Below, piece after piece: positions 18,151 to 30,899 of a DNA stretch of 64,000 bases. The stretch covers positions 36,454 to 100,453 of the forward strand of contig NZ_JASXSH010000017.1 of the NCBI RefSeq assembly GCF_030315745.1. Reading direction: 5' to 3'. Within the stretch, counting starts at the first letter, position 1; each line of letters starts with the position of its first letter. The stretch comes from Gordonia heveisoli (GTDB taxonomy: Bacteria > Actinomycetota > Actinomycetes > Mycobacteriales > Mycobacteriaceae). The translations under genes and the position numbers were made by a program. The notes beneath the pieces were generated by a model, which worked only from the letters and a program-made list of their open reading frames with translations, searched no databases and was not told the origin of the DNA.

Positions 18151-19401
18151 TCAGGAACCGAGCAAGGTGACCTTCTGAGGGTTGGTCAGCTTGCCGTCCT
18201 TCATGGTCAGCGCGATGAGCGTGTTGCTGCACACCGCCTTCATCCCGGTGACGGCCTTGCCGTTGCAGGTGAAGGTGATCCCGTCCCCGGCGGGCAGCTT
18301 CACGGCGACGGCGGTGCTGATCGCCTTGCTGACTGCGGCGGGAGTGGCTTCGCCGGTAAGTCCGGCGGTGGCCCGGACCAGTCCGAGCATGCCCTGATAG
18401 CCGGTGACCGCATATCCGGCGGTGGAGGTATTCGGGGCGTACTTCTGCATGACCGCCCGGAAGAGCACGCTCTCCGGGTCGTCGGAGACGGTGTCGGCGT
18501 TGCTGAAGACCAGCATGCCCTCGACGCCGGCCGTACCTACCGACTCCACGACCTCGGGGGCGGCGCACGGCTGCGGTGTCATGACCTGCGCGGTGGAGCC
18601 AAGAGTGTTGAGGGACTTCAGGACCGAGGTGCAGACGGTCGACTCGCCGAAGACGATCACGCCTTCGGGCTTGTCCTTGAGGCCTGCGGTAACCTGCGGG
18701 GTCGCGTCGGCCTGCCCGAACGGGATCGGAACGATCTTCAGGTCGATACCGACGGCGTTGAAGGCGGGCTTGGCAATCGTCTCCAGGGCGCCGATGGCGG
18801 CCGGATTCTCGATCGAGTACGCCACCACCGACTTGTAGCCGTTGTTCTTGGCGTGGGTTGCCATCGCGAGCGAACTACTGGCTCCCGATGTCCAGACGAA
18901 GGAGTTGTCACCGGTCAGATCGGCGATGCCACCGCCGACGGAGGTGACGTAGGGGATGCCCGCACCGGTGATGATCGGCGTCATCACCTGCGACTGACCG
19001 GTGCTGGTGACGACGACGGCGGCCACCTTGTTCTCGACCATCTGCCGGGCGCAATTGCCCGCGGAGGTCGGATCCTCCTGCTGTTTACACGTGACCAGTT
19101 CGATCCGGTGTCCGGCGATCCCGCCGAGATTCTCGTTCGCGTAGGTGGCCGCCGCCTCAGCGGCCTCACGGTTCTCCGGCTGTGAAACAGCCTGTCCGTC
19201 TTCGTTGTTGATGAGCCCGATCTTGATCGGCGTGCCGGTGGCCGCTGTGCCGGGGAAGGCGTCGGCCGGCAGTGCGACGCTGGTATCGGCGCTCTCCGTC
19301 GACTCGTCGTCACTGCTACAGGCAGTCATGGTGACGAGCATGGCCGCAGCGGCTGCCGCGGCGAACACTCGCGCAGTAACTGCGCTATTGGGGATTCTCA
19401 T
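18151..19401 (-). CDS. branched-chain-amino-acid-type ABC importer, substrate-binding lipoprotein (LivK-like) 1
   Basis: Extracytoplasmic solute receptor for the importer encoded just upstream. 416 residues. A signal peptide with a hydrophobic Ala-rich core ends in a lipobox (MTAC), so the mature protein should be lipid-anchored. A type I periplasmic-binding fold (KIGLINNEDG onwards) fills the rest. The ATG at 19401 has AAAGGGA upstream; an in-frame ATG lies 24 bp earlier. It is the last gene of the operon LivK2, LivHMG, LivF, LivK1. Such receptors can bind aromatic or steroid-derived acids as well as amino acids, so the ligand is likely the pathway substrate (inference). Confidence 0.9.
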   Translation of the reverse strand: MRIPNSAVTARVFAAAAAAAMLVTMTACSSDDESTESADTSVALPADAFPGTAATGTPIKIGLINNEDGQAVSQPENREAAEAAATYANENLGGIAGHRIELVTCKQQEDPTSAGNCARQMVENKVAAVVVTSTGQSQVMTPIITGAGIPYVTSVGGGIADLTGDNSFVWTSGASSSLAMATHAKNNGYKSVVAYSIENPAAIGALETIAKPAFNAVGIDLKIVPIPFGQADATPQVTAGLKDKPEGVIVFGESTVCTSVLKSLNTLGSTAQVMTPQPCAAPEVVESVGTAGVEGMLVFSNADTVSDDPESVLFRAVMQKYAPNTSTAGYAVTGYQGMLGLVRATAGLTGEATPAAVSKAISTAVAVKLPAGDGITFTCNGKAVTGMKAVCSNTLIALTMKDGKLTNPQKVTLLGS

Positions 19402-19449
19402 CTGTGGGTTCCCTTTCGGACTCATTACTCTGGGAAATCTTGGGTGGGG

Positions 19450-20217
19450 TCAGGAGACGTCGGGAGTGGCCAGAACCGGCTCCCAGTGTTCGTCGGTGTC
19501 GCCGTGCCCGCCGAGGTAGGCGCGCTCGATGAGTTCAGGAGTCGCGGACAGCCTGCGCGCATCGCCCTGCAAGACGTTGTGGCCATGCCGCAACACCAGT
19601 GCTGTATCGGCGATTTCGAGGGCGAGAGCGACGTGCTGTTCGACGAGGATGACACCCGTCCCGGTCTCGTCGGCGACCTGCCGGATGATCGGCAGCAGAC
19701 TCTCGACGATCACCGGGGCCAGGCCCATGCTCAGTTCGTCGATGAGCAGCGCCTTGGGGTGCTGCACCAACGCGCGGCCGATGGCCAGCATCTGCTGTTC
19801 ACCGCCCGACAGCGCTCCGGCCGCGACTCTCAGTCGCTCGCCGAGTCGGGGAAAGTAGCCGAGGATGACGTCGCGCTCATCCTTCCACTTGTGTTTGCCG
19901 CTGACCGCCAGCCGCAGGTTCTCCTCCACCGTGAGCGTGGTGAAGAGCGCCCGGTTGTCGGGTACCAGAACAAGACCCGCCCGCGACGCCGCGCGCGCAT
20001 GGCCGGATCTGATGGGTTTGCCTGCCATCTCGACGGTGCCGCCGAGGCTGGGCAGCAGCCCGGTGAGGGTCAGCAGCGCGGTTGTCTTACCGGCCCCGTT
20101 CGGTCCCAGGAGGGCGAGGACCTCACCGGACTTCAGTTCAAGATCGAGCTGGCGTACACATGGCCTGCCCTTCGCGTATCCGGCGTCGAGTCCTCGGCAA
20201 CGCAGCACGGTGGTCAT
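19450..20217 (-). CDS. livF: ABC importer ATP-binding protein, LivF-like
   Basis: 255-residue cytoplasmic ATPase. Walker A GPNGAGKTT near residue 38, signature LSGGEQQMLAIGRAL, and Walker B ALLIDELSMGLAP are all present. The opening ATG overlaps the stop of the permease-ATPase fusion (ATGA), indicating translational coupling. It should pair with the LivG domain of that fusion to energise uptake. Confidence 0.95.
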   Translation of the reverse strand: MTTVLRCRGLDAGYAKGRPCVRQLDLELKSGEVLALLGPNGAGKTTALLTLTGLLPSLGGTVEMAGKPIRSGHARAASRAGLVLVPDNRALFTTLTVEENLRLAVSGKHKWKDERDVILGYFPRLGERLRVAAGALSGGEQQMLAIGRALVQHPKALLIDELSMGLAPVIVESLLPIIRQVADETGTGVILVEQHVALALEIADTALVLRHGHNVLQGDARRLSATPELIERAYLGGHGDTDEHWEPVLATPDVS

Positions 20218-22982
20218 ACGGTCAGCTCCTGTCCGCTGTGGGTTGCGCCCAGATATGCGCGGGTGACTTCGGGATTGGTGCGGACCTCGTCGGGCGTGCC
20301 GATCGCGATGCGCTTACCCAGATCGAGTACGACGATCCGGTCGCACACCTCCAGGACCAGTTCCATGTCGTGGTCCACCATGATGATCGTGGTGCCCGCA
20401 TCGCGGATGGCGCGCAAGCGATGTCCGAGCCATTCGCTCTCGGTGCTGTCGAGCCCGGCTGCGGGTTCGTCCAGCAGCACCACACGGGGGCGGCCGGCCA
20501 GGGCCCGCGCGACCGACACGAGCTGTCGCTGGCCTTGGGACAGTTCCCGCACCGGGCGGTCGGCGACCCGGTCCAGATGCAGGACCTCGAACAGCTTCTG
20601 CATCTCGGTGTCGTCCAACGGGGGTGTGTGCGATCCGCGGTGCCGCGATGCGGTGGTGCCGACCGATACGTTCTCTCGGACCGACAGGTCGTCGTAGAGA
20701 TCGATGCCCTGGAATGTTCGTCCGAGACCATCCCGGCTGCGCTGATACGCGCGACGACGCTCCAGTTGCTCACCGGCCAGCGCCACCGTGCCGTCGGCGG
20801 CCGCGAAGCCGCTGATGGCGTCGATGAAGGTGGTCTTGCCCGCGCCGTTGGGGCCGATGAGACCGATGATCTCGCCTTCGCGGACGTCGAAGGAGACGTC
20901 GTCGAGTGCGGTGACGCCACCATAGTGGACGCCGATTCCCTTGGCCGACAGGACGACCTTGCCCAGCTCGGGCGTCTTGCCCTGGTAGACCTCGGCGTCG
21001 GACAGCGTGACATCGAGATGCGTGCCGAGTGCCGACTCGGACTTGCCGAATCGTGCGCGCAGCCGGTCGAGGCGTTTGTAGATGTCGGAGACGATGCCTT
21101 CGGGCTGGGCGATGACCGTGATGACCAGCAGGATGCCGGTGATCACCGGGTAGTAGGAACCGATGTTGGCGACGCGGTCGAGGAAGATGAACAGGATGCC
21201 GCCCGCACCCATGATGCCGGCCAGCATCGCACCACCGACGCAGGTGATGCCCGCCAGGTAGCAGACCGCGAACATCGCGATGCCGCCCATCGCGGTGAAG
21301 GCCTCGGGAACCGCCATCGTCTGCTGGTAACCCATGAGTGATCCGCCGACGCCGGCGATGAAGGCGCTGATGGCGAAGGCGATGATCTTGGTCTGGGACA
21401 CGTTGATCCCCGATGCGGCGGCGGAACGCTCGTTGGCCCGCACGGCGAGCATCGATGCGCCGAGCCGACTGGTGCGGAGCTTGATCACACCCAGAGCCAC
21501 GACCACCAGCACGATCAGGGTCAGGACTCCGAAAGCGATGCGCGGATACGTTGTGCCCGTTCCGATACCGAGGTCGATTCCGAAGATGGACGGATCCTCG
21601 ATCTTGGCGCCGTCGATGCCGCCGTTGTACTTGTTGTTTCGGAACCAGAAGGCCTCCAGGAAGACCGCGAGGCTCAAGGTCACCACCGCCACCGGCAAAC
21701 CGCGGATCCGCAGGGCGGGCAGCCCGACGACGACGCCGACGACGGTCGCTACCAGAGCGGCGAGAATGGGGGCGATGGGGAAGGGGATGCCCCAGTCGAC
21801 GGTCATCCGGCTGAGCATGAAGGCGCCGACTCCGGCGAGGGTCAGTTGCGCCAGGGAGATCTGGCCTGCAAAGCCGGTCACCACCACCTGGGACAAGGCG
21901 ATGATCGCCAGGGTCATCGTCATGATGACCGCGCCGCGGTAGCTGCCCGCGGTGAGCAGGAGGAATCCCAGTGCGATGACGGTCCACACGGTGCCGGTCA
22001 CCCAGAGGTTCTTCGGTCGCGGTGCGGCGCCGAGCGTGTTTTGGATGAGCGCGCCACGGCTGGGCAGCGGCTTGCCGCGGAACACCAGGAAGATGAGGAT
22101 CAGGACCAGCGGGATCAGTTCGGCCATACCGGATTGCGGCATCCACTCGTGGCTGGACTGCAGGAAGGTCATCTCGGATTGCAGCACGCCGATACCGAGA
22201 CCGGCGGCGACCGCCGGGCCGATCGCACTGAAGTTGCCGACCAGGGCCGCGGCGAGGGCCGGGACGATGAACAGGGTGTAGGACACCGGGATCAACGGGA
22301 CGATCGGCGCGATCATGATGCCGGAGAAGCCGGCGATCATGGTCGACAGTCCCCAGTTGGCGTAGGCGATCCGCTCGGGCGAGAGCCCGGAGACGAGGGC
22401 GCCGGTCTCGGATTCGGCTGCGGCCCTGGTGGCCAGGCCGAAACGAGTCAGGCGGAAGGCCAGGACCAGCAAGATCGTCAGCACCACGATGATCCCGGCG
22501 AACCACAGACGATCCTCCGGGATTCGGATGTCGTCGCCGATGGTGATGATGTCGTTGGGCAGGATCGGGTCGACCGAGACCGGGGTGGTGCCGATGCGTG
22601 CGGCCAGCAGTGCCTGCACCGCAAGCATCAACGCGATCGAGGCCACTGCCTTCGCGGTGGCCGGCGCCGTGCGCAGCAGCCGGAACACCGCGAAGTACAG
22701 CAGGACGCCGAGGAGTGCAGCGATTCCCAGCGAGACGGCCATCGCGGGCAACACATCGAGCTTCCCGCCGAGTTTGACGTACTTGTCGAATCCCGGAATG
22801 GGGTTGAGTAGCTTACCTTCACGGAGATACGCGAAGGTATAGGCGATGTACAGCGCGATGGCGCCTGTTGCGAAGTTCACGACACCCGAACTGCGGTATG
22901 TCATGACGAGCGCGAGGGCGAGCGCCGCGTAGACGGCACCATTGCCCAAGCCCAGCAACAAGAACTGGATATCCTGTGTCAT
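20214..22982 (-). CDS. triple fusion: LivH permease + LivM permease + LivG ATPase
   Basis: 922 residues. Residues about 1-305 are a LivH-type permease (starts with several membrane helices, LGLGNGAVYAALALAL). Residues about 330-645 are a LivM-type permease (TGFAGQISLAQLTLAGVGAF is the family hallmark). Residues about 690-922 are a LivG-type ATPase with Walker A GPNGAGKTT near 711, signature LSQGQRQLVSVARAL and Walker B VVLLDEPAAGLD. These are usually three separate genes; here there is no stop or frame change between them. With LivF and LivK proteins it makes a complete importer in the cytoplasmic membrane. The neighbourhood suggests uptake of the catabolic substrate or a side-chain acid. Confidence 0.93.
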   Translation of the reverse strand: MTQDIQFLLLGLGNGAVYAALALALVMTYRSSGVVNFATGAIALYIAYTFAYLREGKLLNPIPGFDKYVKLGGKLDVLPAMAVSLGIAALLGVLLYFAVFRLLRTAPATAKAVASIALMLAVQALLAARIGTTPVSVDPILPNDIITIGDDIRIPEDRLWFAGIIVVLTILLVLAFRLTRFGLATRAAAESETGALVSGLSPERIAYANWGLSTMIAGFSGIMIAPIVPLIPVSYTLFIVPALAAALVGNFSAIGPAVAAGLGIGVLQSEMTFLQSSHEWMPQSGMAELIPLVLILIFLVFRGKPLPSRGALIQNTLGAAPRPKNLWVTGTVWTVIALGFLLLTAGSYRGAVIMTMTLAIIALSQVVVTGFAGQISLAQLTLAGVGAFMLSRMTVDWGIPFPIAPILAALVATVVGVVVGLPALRIRGLPVAVVTLSLAVFLEAFWFRNNKYNGGIDGAKIEDPSIFGIDLGIGTGTTYPRIAFGVLTLIVLVVVALGVIKLRTSRLGASMLAVRANERSAAASGINVSQTKIIAFAISAFIAGVGGSLMGYQQTMAVPEAFTAMGGIAMFAVCYLAGITCVGGAMLAGIMGAGGILFIFLDRVANIGSYYPVITGILLVITVIAQPEGIVSDIYKRLDRLRARFGKSESALGTHLDVTLSDAEVYQGKTPELGKVVLSAKGIGVHYGGVTALDDVSFDVREGEIIGLIGPNGAGKTTFIDAISGFAAADGTVALAGEQLERRRAYQRSRDGLGRTFQGIDLYDDLSVRENVSVGTTASRHRGSHTPPLDDTEMQKLFEVLHLDRVADRPVRELSQGQRQLVSVARALAGRPRVVLLDEPAAGLDSTESEWLGHRLRAIRDAGTTIIMVDHDMELVLEVCDRIVVLDLGKRIAIGTPDEVRTNPEVTRAYLGATHSGQELTV

Positions 22983-23026
22983 CGGACTTCTTTCGATCTG
23001 GTGGTCGATGTGAGATCGACTGTTGG

Positions 23027-24259
23027 CTAACGGTTCACAAGTTCGGCGTTGGTCAGCTCACCGTCGGTGAGGGTCGCCATGATCGAGCCCTTGCCGCAGA
23101 CGGCCTTCATCATCGGATTGGCGGTTCCGTTGCAGGTGAAGGTGAGGCCGCCGCCGGCGGGCAGGATGACATCCTTGGACGCCCGGATGGCTGTCATGAC
23201 GCCCGCGGGACTGGTGTCGGTGAGAGTCTTGGTTGCCCGCACCAGACCCAGCACGCCCTGATAGCCGACGTAGGCGTATCCGGCGGTGTCGACAGCGGGC
23301 CGGTACTTCGCGATCACCGCGCGGTACAACCGCGCCTCGTCGTCGTCACCGTTGGTCAGCGCCGCGGTGAACACGGTCATCCCCTCGATGCTGGGACCGA
23401 CGGCTTTGACGATGTCGGGGCTGGTGCAGGCCTGGATACCCATCTTCTCGCCCGAGTAGGCAAGGGTGCCCAACGATTTCAGCGCAGTCGTGCACAGGGT
23501 GCCCTCGCCGACGATGACGACGCCCTCGGGGTCGCCGGTGAGTCCGGCGCTCACCTGCGGGGTGGAGTCCGCGGTGCCCGGCGGGATGGGGACGACCTTG
23601 AGGTCGACGCCGGCTGCCTTGAACGCCGGGACGCCGATCATCCGCAGCCCGTTGACGGCGGCGGGGACGTCGATGGTGAACGCGGTGACGTTCTTCATTC
23701 CCTTGTTCTTGGCGTGGGTCGCCATGGCCTGCAGGCTGGACGGGAAGCCGCCCGACCACAGGAAGGACTTGTCCGAGGTGAGTTCCTGAGTGCTCTGACC
23801 CGCGGTGGAGATATAGGGAATCCCGGCACCGGTGATCGTCGGGACCAGGATGTCGCCGAGGCCGGTGGTGGTCACGACGACGGCGGAGACCTTCTTCTCA
23901 ACCATCTGATTCGCGCAGTCCCGTGCGGAGGCGGGCTCTTCGGCGTTCTTGCAGACCACCAGTTCGATTTTGTGGCCGCCGATGCCACCAAGTTCGGCGT
24001 TGGCATACTCGGCCGCAGCTTCGGCGGCGAGGCGGTTGTCCGGCTCGGAGATTGCCTGGCCGCCTTCATTGTTGATCAGACCGATCTTGATCGGCGCGCC
24101 GGTCGCGGCGATGCCGGGGAAAGATCCGGGGGGCGCCGAGACGTCGGCTGAGGTGGCCTCGTCGTCGGTGCTGCTGCACGCGCCGAGGATGGTGGTAGCG
24201 GTGATCAACAGTGACGCCGCGAGTACCCGAGCCGGACGGAGGCCGCGCAGAGGATTCAT
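23027..24259 (-). CDS. branched-chain-amino-acid-type ABC importer, substrate-binding lipoprotein (LivK-like) 2
   Basis: 410 residues, first gene of the importer operon. The signal peptide ends in lipobox LGAC, followed by an acidic Ser/Asp/Thr linker and a type I binding fold (KIGLINNEGGQAISEPDNR). It shares this opening with the receptors at 18151 and 51100, so the three are paralogues. It is 44 bp upstream of the permease fusion and is transcribed divergently from the flavoprotein gene at 24606. The intergenic region holds two copies of a conserved operator-like element. Confidence 0.92.
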   Translation of the reverse strand: MNPLRGLRPARVLAASLLITATTILGACSSTDDEATSADVSAPPGSFPGIAATGAPIKIGLINNEGGQAISEPDNRLAAEAAAEYANAELGGIGGHKIELVVCKNAEEPASARDCANQMVEKKVSAVVVTTTGLGDILVPTITGAGIPYISTAGQSTQELTSDKSFLWSGGFPSSLQAMATHAKNKGMKNVTAFTIDVPAAVNGLRMIGVPAFKAAGVDLKVVPIPPGTADSTPQVSAGLTGDPEGVVIVGEGTLCTTALKSLGTLAYSGEKMGIQACTSPDIVKAVGPSIEGMTVFTAALTNGDDDEARLYRAVIAKYRPAVDTAGYAYVGYQGVLGLVRATKTLTDTSPAGVMTAIRASKDVILPAGGGLTFTCNGTANPMMKAVCGKGSIMATLTDGELTNAELVNR

Positions 24260-27919
<3,660 letters not shown>

Positions 27920-27921
27920 GC

Positions 27922-28020
27922 CCGGCGCCCCTGCCGAAAGTAGGGGACGAATGTTCGTCCCCTACTTTTGGGTTCGTCCCCGTGTTGCAACTAGGGGGCG
28001 AGTCGGAACCTAGGGGAGGA
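27922..28020 (+). repeat. intergenic palindromic repeat, copy 1
   Basis: 99-bp unit, 97 of 99 bases identical to the unit at 28074-28172. It contains a 16-bp inverted repeat (GAAAGTAGGGGACGAA, 2-nt spacer) and a further TTCGTCCCC. It lies immediately after the dehydrogenase stop, so it may also work as a terminator. Confidence 0.9.
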
Positions 28021-28073
28021 CTGTTGTCTGGGGGTCGATGTTCGGCGGCTGACGGACGCCCTCCGCCCCGCTG

Positions 28074-28172
28074 CCGGCGCCCCTGCCGAAAGTAGGGGAC
28101 GAATGTTCGTCCCCTACTTTCGGGTTCGTCCCCGTGTTGCAACTAGCGGGCGAGTCGGAACCTAGGGGAGGA
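28074..28172 (+). repeat. intergenic palindromic repeat, copy 2
   Basis: Second 99-bp unit, with perfect 16-bp arms GAAAGTAGGGGACGAA and TTCGTCCCCTACTTTC around TG. Just beyond, CTAGGGGAGGAA pairs imperfectly with TTCGTCCCCTAG (28184-28195 region). The 9-mer TTCGTCCCC or its complement occurs seven times in 27922-28195. The 53 bp between the two units have no gene-like content. Confidence 0.9.
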
Positions 28173-28230
28173 AGATTCGTCCCCTAGATTCAGCCAGGCG
28201 GATTCTCGGTGCCGTCCGGGGTCCGACGTC

Positions 28231-28752
28231 TCAGCCCTGCGGTTCGGTGTAGAAGGTGGCCAGCTGGGCGGCGGCGGCACCGACGCCGAGCCCGACGGCG
28301 GCGGCCAGCGCCTTCTCCCCGTTGAGAAGCCGGTCCCACCCCAGGGCGCGGTCCACACTCCAGCGTCCGGGGCCGATGCCGGCGAGGACGGCGGCGGCGA
28401 TCGCGAGGTTGGCGACGTACTCCCACCCCTCCGCGGTGATGAAGAAGCCGTTGCGTACGTGGACCGACCGGGCGGCGACGGCCATGGTGCCGATGCCCGC
28501 GGCCGCGGCGACTGGAGTGGCCGCCCCCGCGACGAGCGCGGTACCGGCACTCACCTCGACGACGGCGCTGGAGACCGCCTGCAGCCGCGGCTGCCGAAAG
28601 CCGATCGAGCCGAACCAGCCCGCGGTTCCCTCCAGGCTCTTGGCATGTTTGATGCCATGCGCGATCAGCGTGCCACCGACCGCGCCGCGCAGCAGGAGCG
28701 GCGCGATTCTGCTGTGCGAGTTCGGATCATGTTCGCGACGGGTCAGTTTCAC
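28231..28752 (-). CDS. DoxX-family membrane protein
   Basis: 173-residue protein with about four hydrophobic segments, typical of DoxX/SURF4-like inner-membrane proteins. RGAVGGTLIAHGIKHAK near the N-terminus and an Ala/Gly-rich helix pair are family-like. The GTG at 28752 is preferred (GAGAGGG upstream); it lies 10 bp after the P450 stop, so it is the last gene of the minus-strand operon beginning at 33284. The role is unknown; DoxX proteins have been linked to redox stress and membrane oxidoreductase complexes. Confidence 0.8.
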   Translation of the reverse strand: MKLTRREHDPNSHSRIAPLLLRGAVGGTLIAHGIKHAKSLEGTAGWFGSIGFRQPRLQAVSSAVVEVSAGTALVAGAATPVAAAAGIGTMAVAARSVHVRNGFFITAEGWEYVANLAIAAAVLAGIGPGRWSVDRALGWDRLLNGEKALAAAVGLGVGAAAAQLATFYTEPQG

Positions 28753-28762
28753 GAATTCCCTC

Positions 28763-29959
28763 TCAGTTGTCCCACTCGAGGAAGATATTGCCCGACGGGC
28801 CGAGCTGTCCACCCTTCTCGGTCGGCGCCGAGTCGGCACGCAGGCGGTAGACCGGGATCTGACGGTGCCATTCCTCCAGTGCGATGCGCAGCTCGCGTCG
28901 GGCGAGGTGGGAACCGAGGCAGCGGTGCGGCCCGGCGCCGAAGCCGATGTGGTTGTTCGGGCTACGGTCGAGCTGGATCTCCTTGGCGTCGTCGAAGGCG
29001 GCCTCGTCGCGGGTGGCGGCGTTGAGCGGCAGCGAGATCATCTCGCCGGCCTTGATCGGGCAGCCGGCGATCTCGGTGTCCTCCAGCGCTTTACGGGACG
29101 GAATGACGATTGCGTAGGCTCGGATTATCTCCTCGATGGCCGACGGGATGAGTTCGGGGTCGTCGACGATCGCCTGGCGATCATCCTGGTTCGACGCGAG
29201 ATGGTGGTAGATCATGCCCAGCGTCGCGGTAACTGTGTCGAGTCCGGCCATGAACATGAGAATGCAGAAGGATTCCATGTCCTCCTGAGTGACCGGCTTG
29301 CCGTCGATCTCGAACTCGAGTGCCTTGGAGATCAGGTCGTCACGTGGTTCGGCCCGGCGTGCCTCGATGACCTTGCGGAAGTATTCGGTCACGGCGATGC
29401 TGGCCGCGGCGCGTCGCCGGGCGGTCTCCTCGGGGCCGGCCGCGACGTGCAGGATCTCGTCCTCCCAGTGCAGGAAGGTCTCGAGATCCTCGAACGGAAG
29501 TCCCATCAGCTCCAAGAAGATGAACGACGGATACTGCAGCGCGAAGTCCTGGATGAAGTCGCACGAACCCTTCTCCTTGATCGAGGAGATGAGGGTGACC
29601 GCGCGCTCGCGCACCTTGTCCTCGAGTCCCTCGACCACCTTGGGGGAGAACAGCGGTCCGAGTTGTTTGCGCCACTGTCGGTGCTCGTCACCGTCGAGCA
29701 TCTCGGGGATCCACTTGAAGTTCGGGTTGGGGTCGAAGACGGTGACCGCCGAACTCGAGAAGACCTTCGCGTTCTGGTAGACGGACAAGATGTCTTCGTA
29801 CCCGGTCACAATGTAGTGCCCGTTCGCGAACTCGTTGCGCACGATCGGCGCCTCGTCGCGAATCTGATCGTAGAACTTGATCTTCTCGCCGAACGGCATC
29901 TCTTGGTAGTGGTTGAAGTTGTGGACCGGGCAGGTCTGTGCGGGTTCGGTGGTGCTCAT
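28763..29959 (-). CDS. cytochrome P450 (first)
   Basis: 398-residue soluble P450. The haem-binding loop [15 protein letters not shown] carries the axial Cys, the I-helix oxygen motif is [11 protein letters not shown], and EEIIR supplies the ExxR pair. AGGAGGAG precedes the ATG. Expected to hydroxylate an unactivated carbon of the substrate using a ferredoxin; no ferredoxin is adjacent, but three are encoded in the window. The operon context (alcohol-type SDR, aldehyde dehydrogenase, hydroxyisobutyrate-dehydrogenase-like protein) suggests stepwise oxidation of a methyl or hydroxymethyl group to a carboxylate (inference). Confidence 0.94.
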   Translation of the reverse strand: MSTTEPAQTCPVHNFNHYQEMPFGEKIKFYDQIRDEAPIVRNEFANGHYIVTGYEDILSVYQNAKVFSSSAVTVFDPNPNFKWIPEMLDGDEHRQWRKQLGPLFSPKVVEGLEDKVRERAVTLISSIKEKGSCDFIQDFALQYPSFIFLELMGLPFEDLETFLHWEDEILHVAAGPEETARRRAAASIAVTEYFRKVIEARRAEPRDDLISKALEFEIDGKPVTQEDMESFCILMFMAGLDTVTATLGMIYHHLASNQDDRQAIVDDPELIPSAIEEIIRAYAIVIPSRKALEDTEIAGCPIKAGEMISLPLNAATRDEAAFDDAKEIQLDRSPNNHIGFGAGPHRCLGSHLARRELRIALEEWHRQIPVYRLRADSAPTEKGGQLGPSGNIFLEWDN

Positions 29960-30023
29960 ATCTCCTCCTGAGATGGGCGGCTGAGGGTGTTGTCCGGGTG
30001 CGCGGGTATCCGCGATCGGTGGG

Positions 30024-30851
30024 CTACCGTGCGGCGGCAGGTTCGTCGAGGTCCATCGGTCCGAGCCGAGACGCAGCGAGCAGGTCGTCGAGGTCGGCGC
30101 CGATATCGGCTGCGGCAGCGCGCGCCGAGCTGAGATCTTTGGTCAGGTAGCGGGTGATCCGGGCGCTGTAGGTTGCCGCGTCCTGTCCAGAGTTCGCGAT
30201 GTAGCGGGCGGCGGTGCTGCCGCCGCTGCTGTCGTCGAGTACGGCCAGGAGTGCGGTCTCCGAGATACCGAGTTCTTCTCCGGCCTGCAGCGCGGACAGA
30301 GTGATTTGGGTGAATGCCGCGAAGAGGGCGTTGTTGACAAGTTTCGCCGACAACGCGGTGCCCAGCGCACCGATGCGATGGATCCGGGAGGCATAGGCCG
30401 ACACCGCTTTTCGGGCGGTGTCCGCAGCGGGATCGGTTCCACCGAGGAGGACGGTGAGTTCGCCGCGCCGGATGATCTCGGGGGTGCCGCTGAACGGGGC
30501 GTCGACGATGGCGACCTCGCGCGGTGCCGCGATCTCGGCGAGTCGCTCGACGTTGCGGGGACTGCCGGTGGTGTGCGAGCAGAACACCGAGCCCGGTGCC
30601 ATGACCTCGATGATCCCTGGTGCGACGTCCATGAGCTGCTCGTCGGAGAAGACACACGAGATGACGATGTCGGCGCCCTCGGCGATACCCGCTGCGGAAT
30701 CGACGAGGACGGCACCCCGTGCGGCCAGTCGGTTTCGGACCTCGGTGCGTCGGGCAAAGACCGACGTGGGGTGTCCGGCGCCGAGTAGACGCTCGACCAT
30801 CGGTTCGCCGATGTTGCCGGTGCCGACGAAACCGATCCGGGGCTGATTCAT
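30024..30851 (-). CDS. NAD(P)-dependent beta-hydroxyacid dehydrogenase (3-hydroxyisobutyrate dehydrogenase-like)
   Basis: 275 residues. The Rossmann motif [12 protein letters not shown] is at the N-terminus and the substrate/catalytic Lys region [12 protein letters not shown] is in the middle. GGAGGAGAG precedes the ATG. Family members oxidise beta-hydroxy acids or reduce the semialdehydes. It lies between an aldehyde dehydrogenase and a P450 in the same operon, so it probably handles a hydroxy acid or aldehyde derived from P450 oxidation. Substrate not known. Confidence 0.88.
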   Translation of the reverse strand: MNQPRIGFVGTGNIGEPMVERLLGAGHPTSVFARRTEVRNRLAARGAVLVDSAAGIAEGADIVISCVFSDEQLMDVAPGIIEVMAPGSVFCSHTTGSPRNVERLAEIAAPREVAIVDAPFSGTPEIIRRGELTVLLGGTDPAADTARKAVSAYASRIHRIGALGTALSAKLVNNALFAAFTQITLSALQAGEELGISETALLAVLDDSSGGSTAARYIANSGQDAATYSARITRYLTKDLSSARAAAADIGADLDDLLAASRLGPMDLDEPAAAR

Positions 30852-30899
30852 ATGTCTCTCCTCCAGGTGATCTGCTGATCTGACTGCGCCGCAGTCGGT

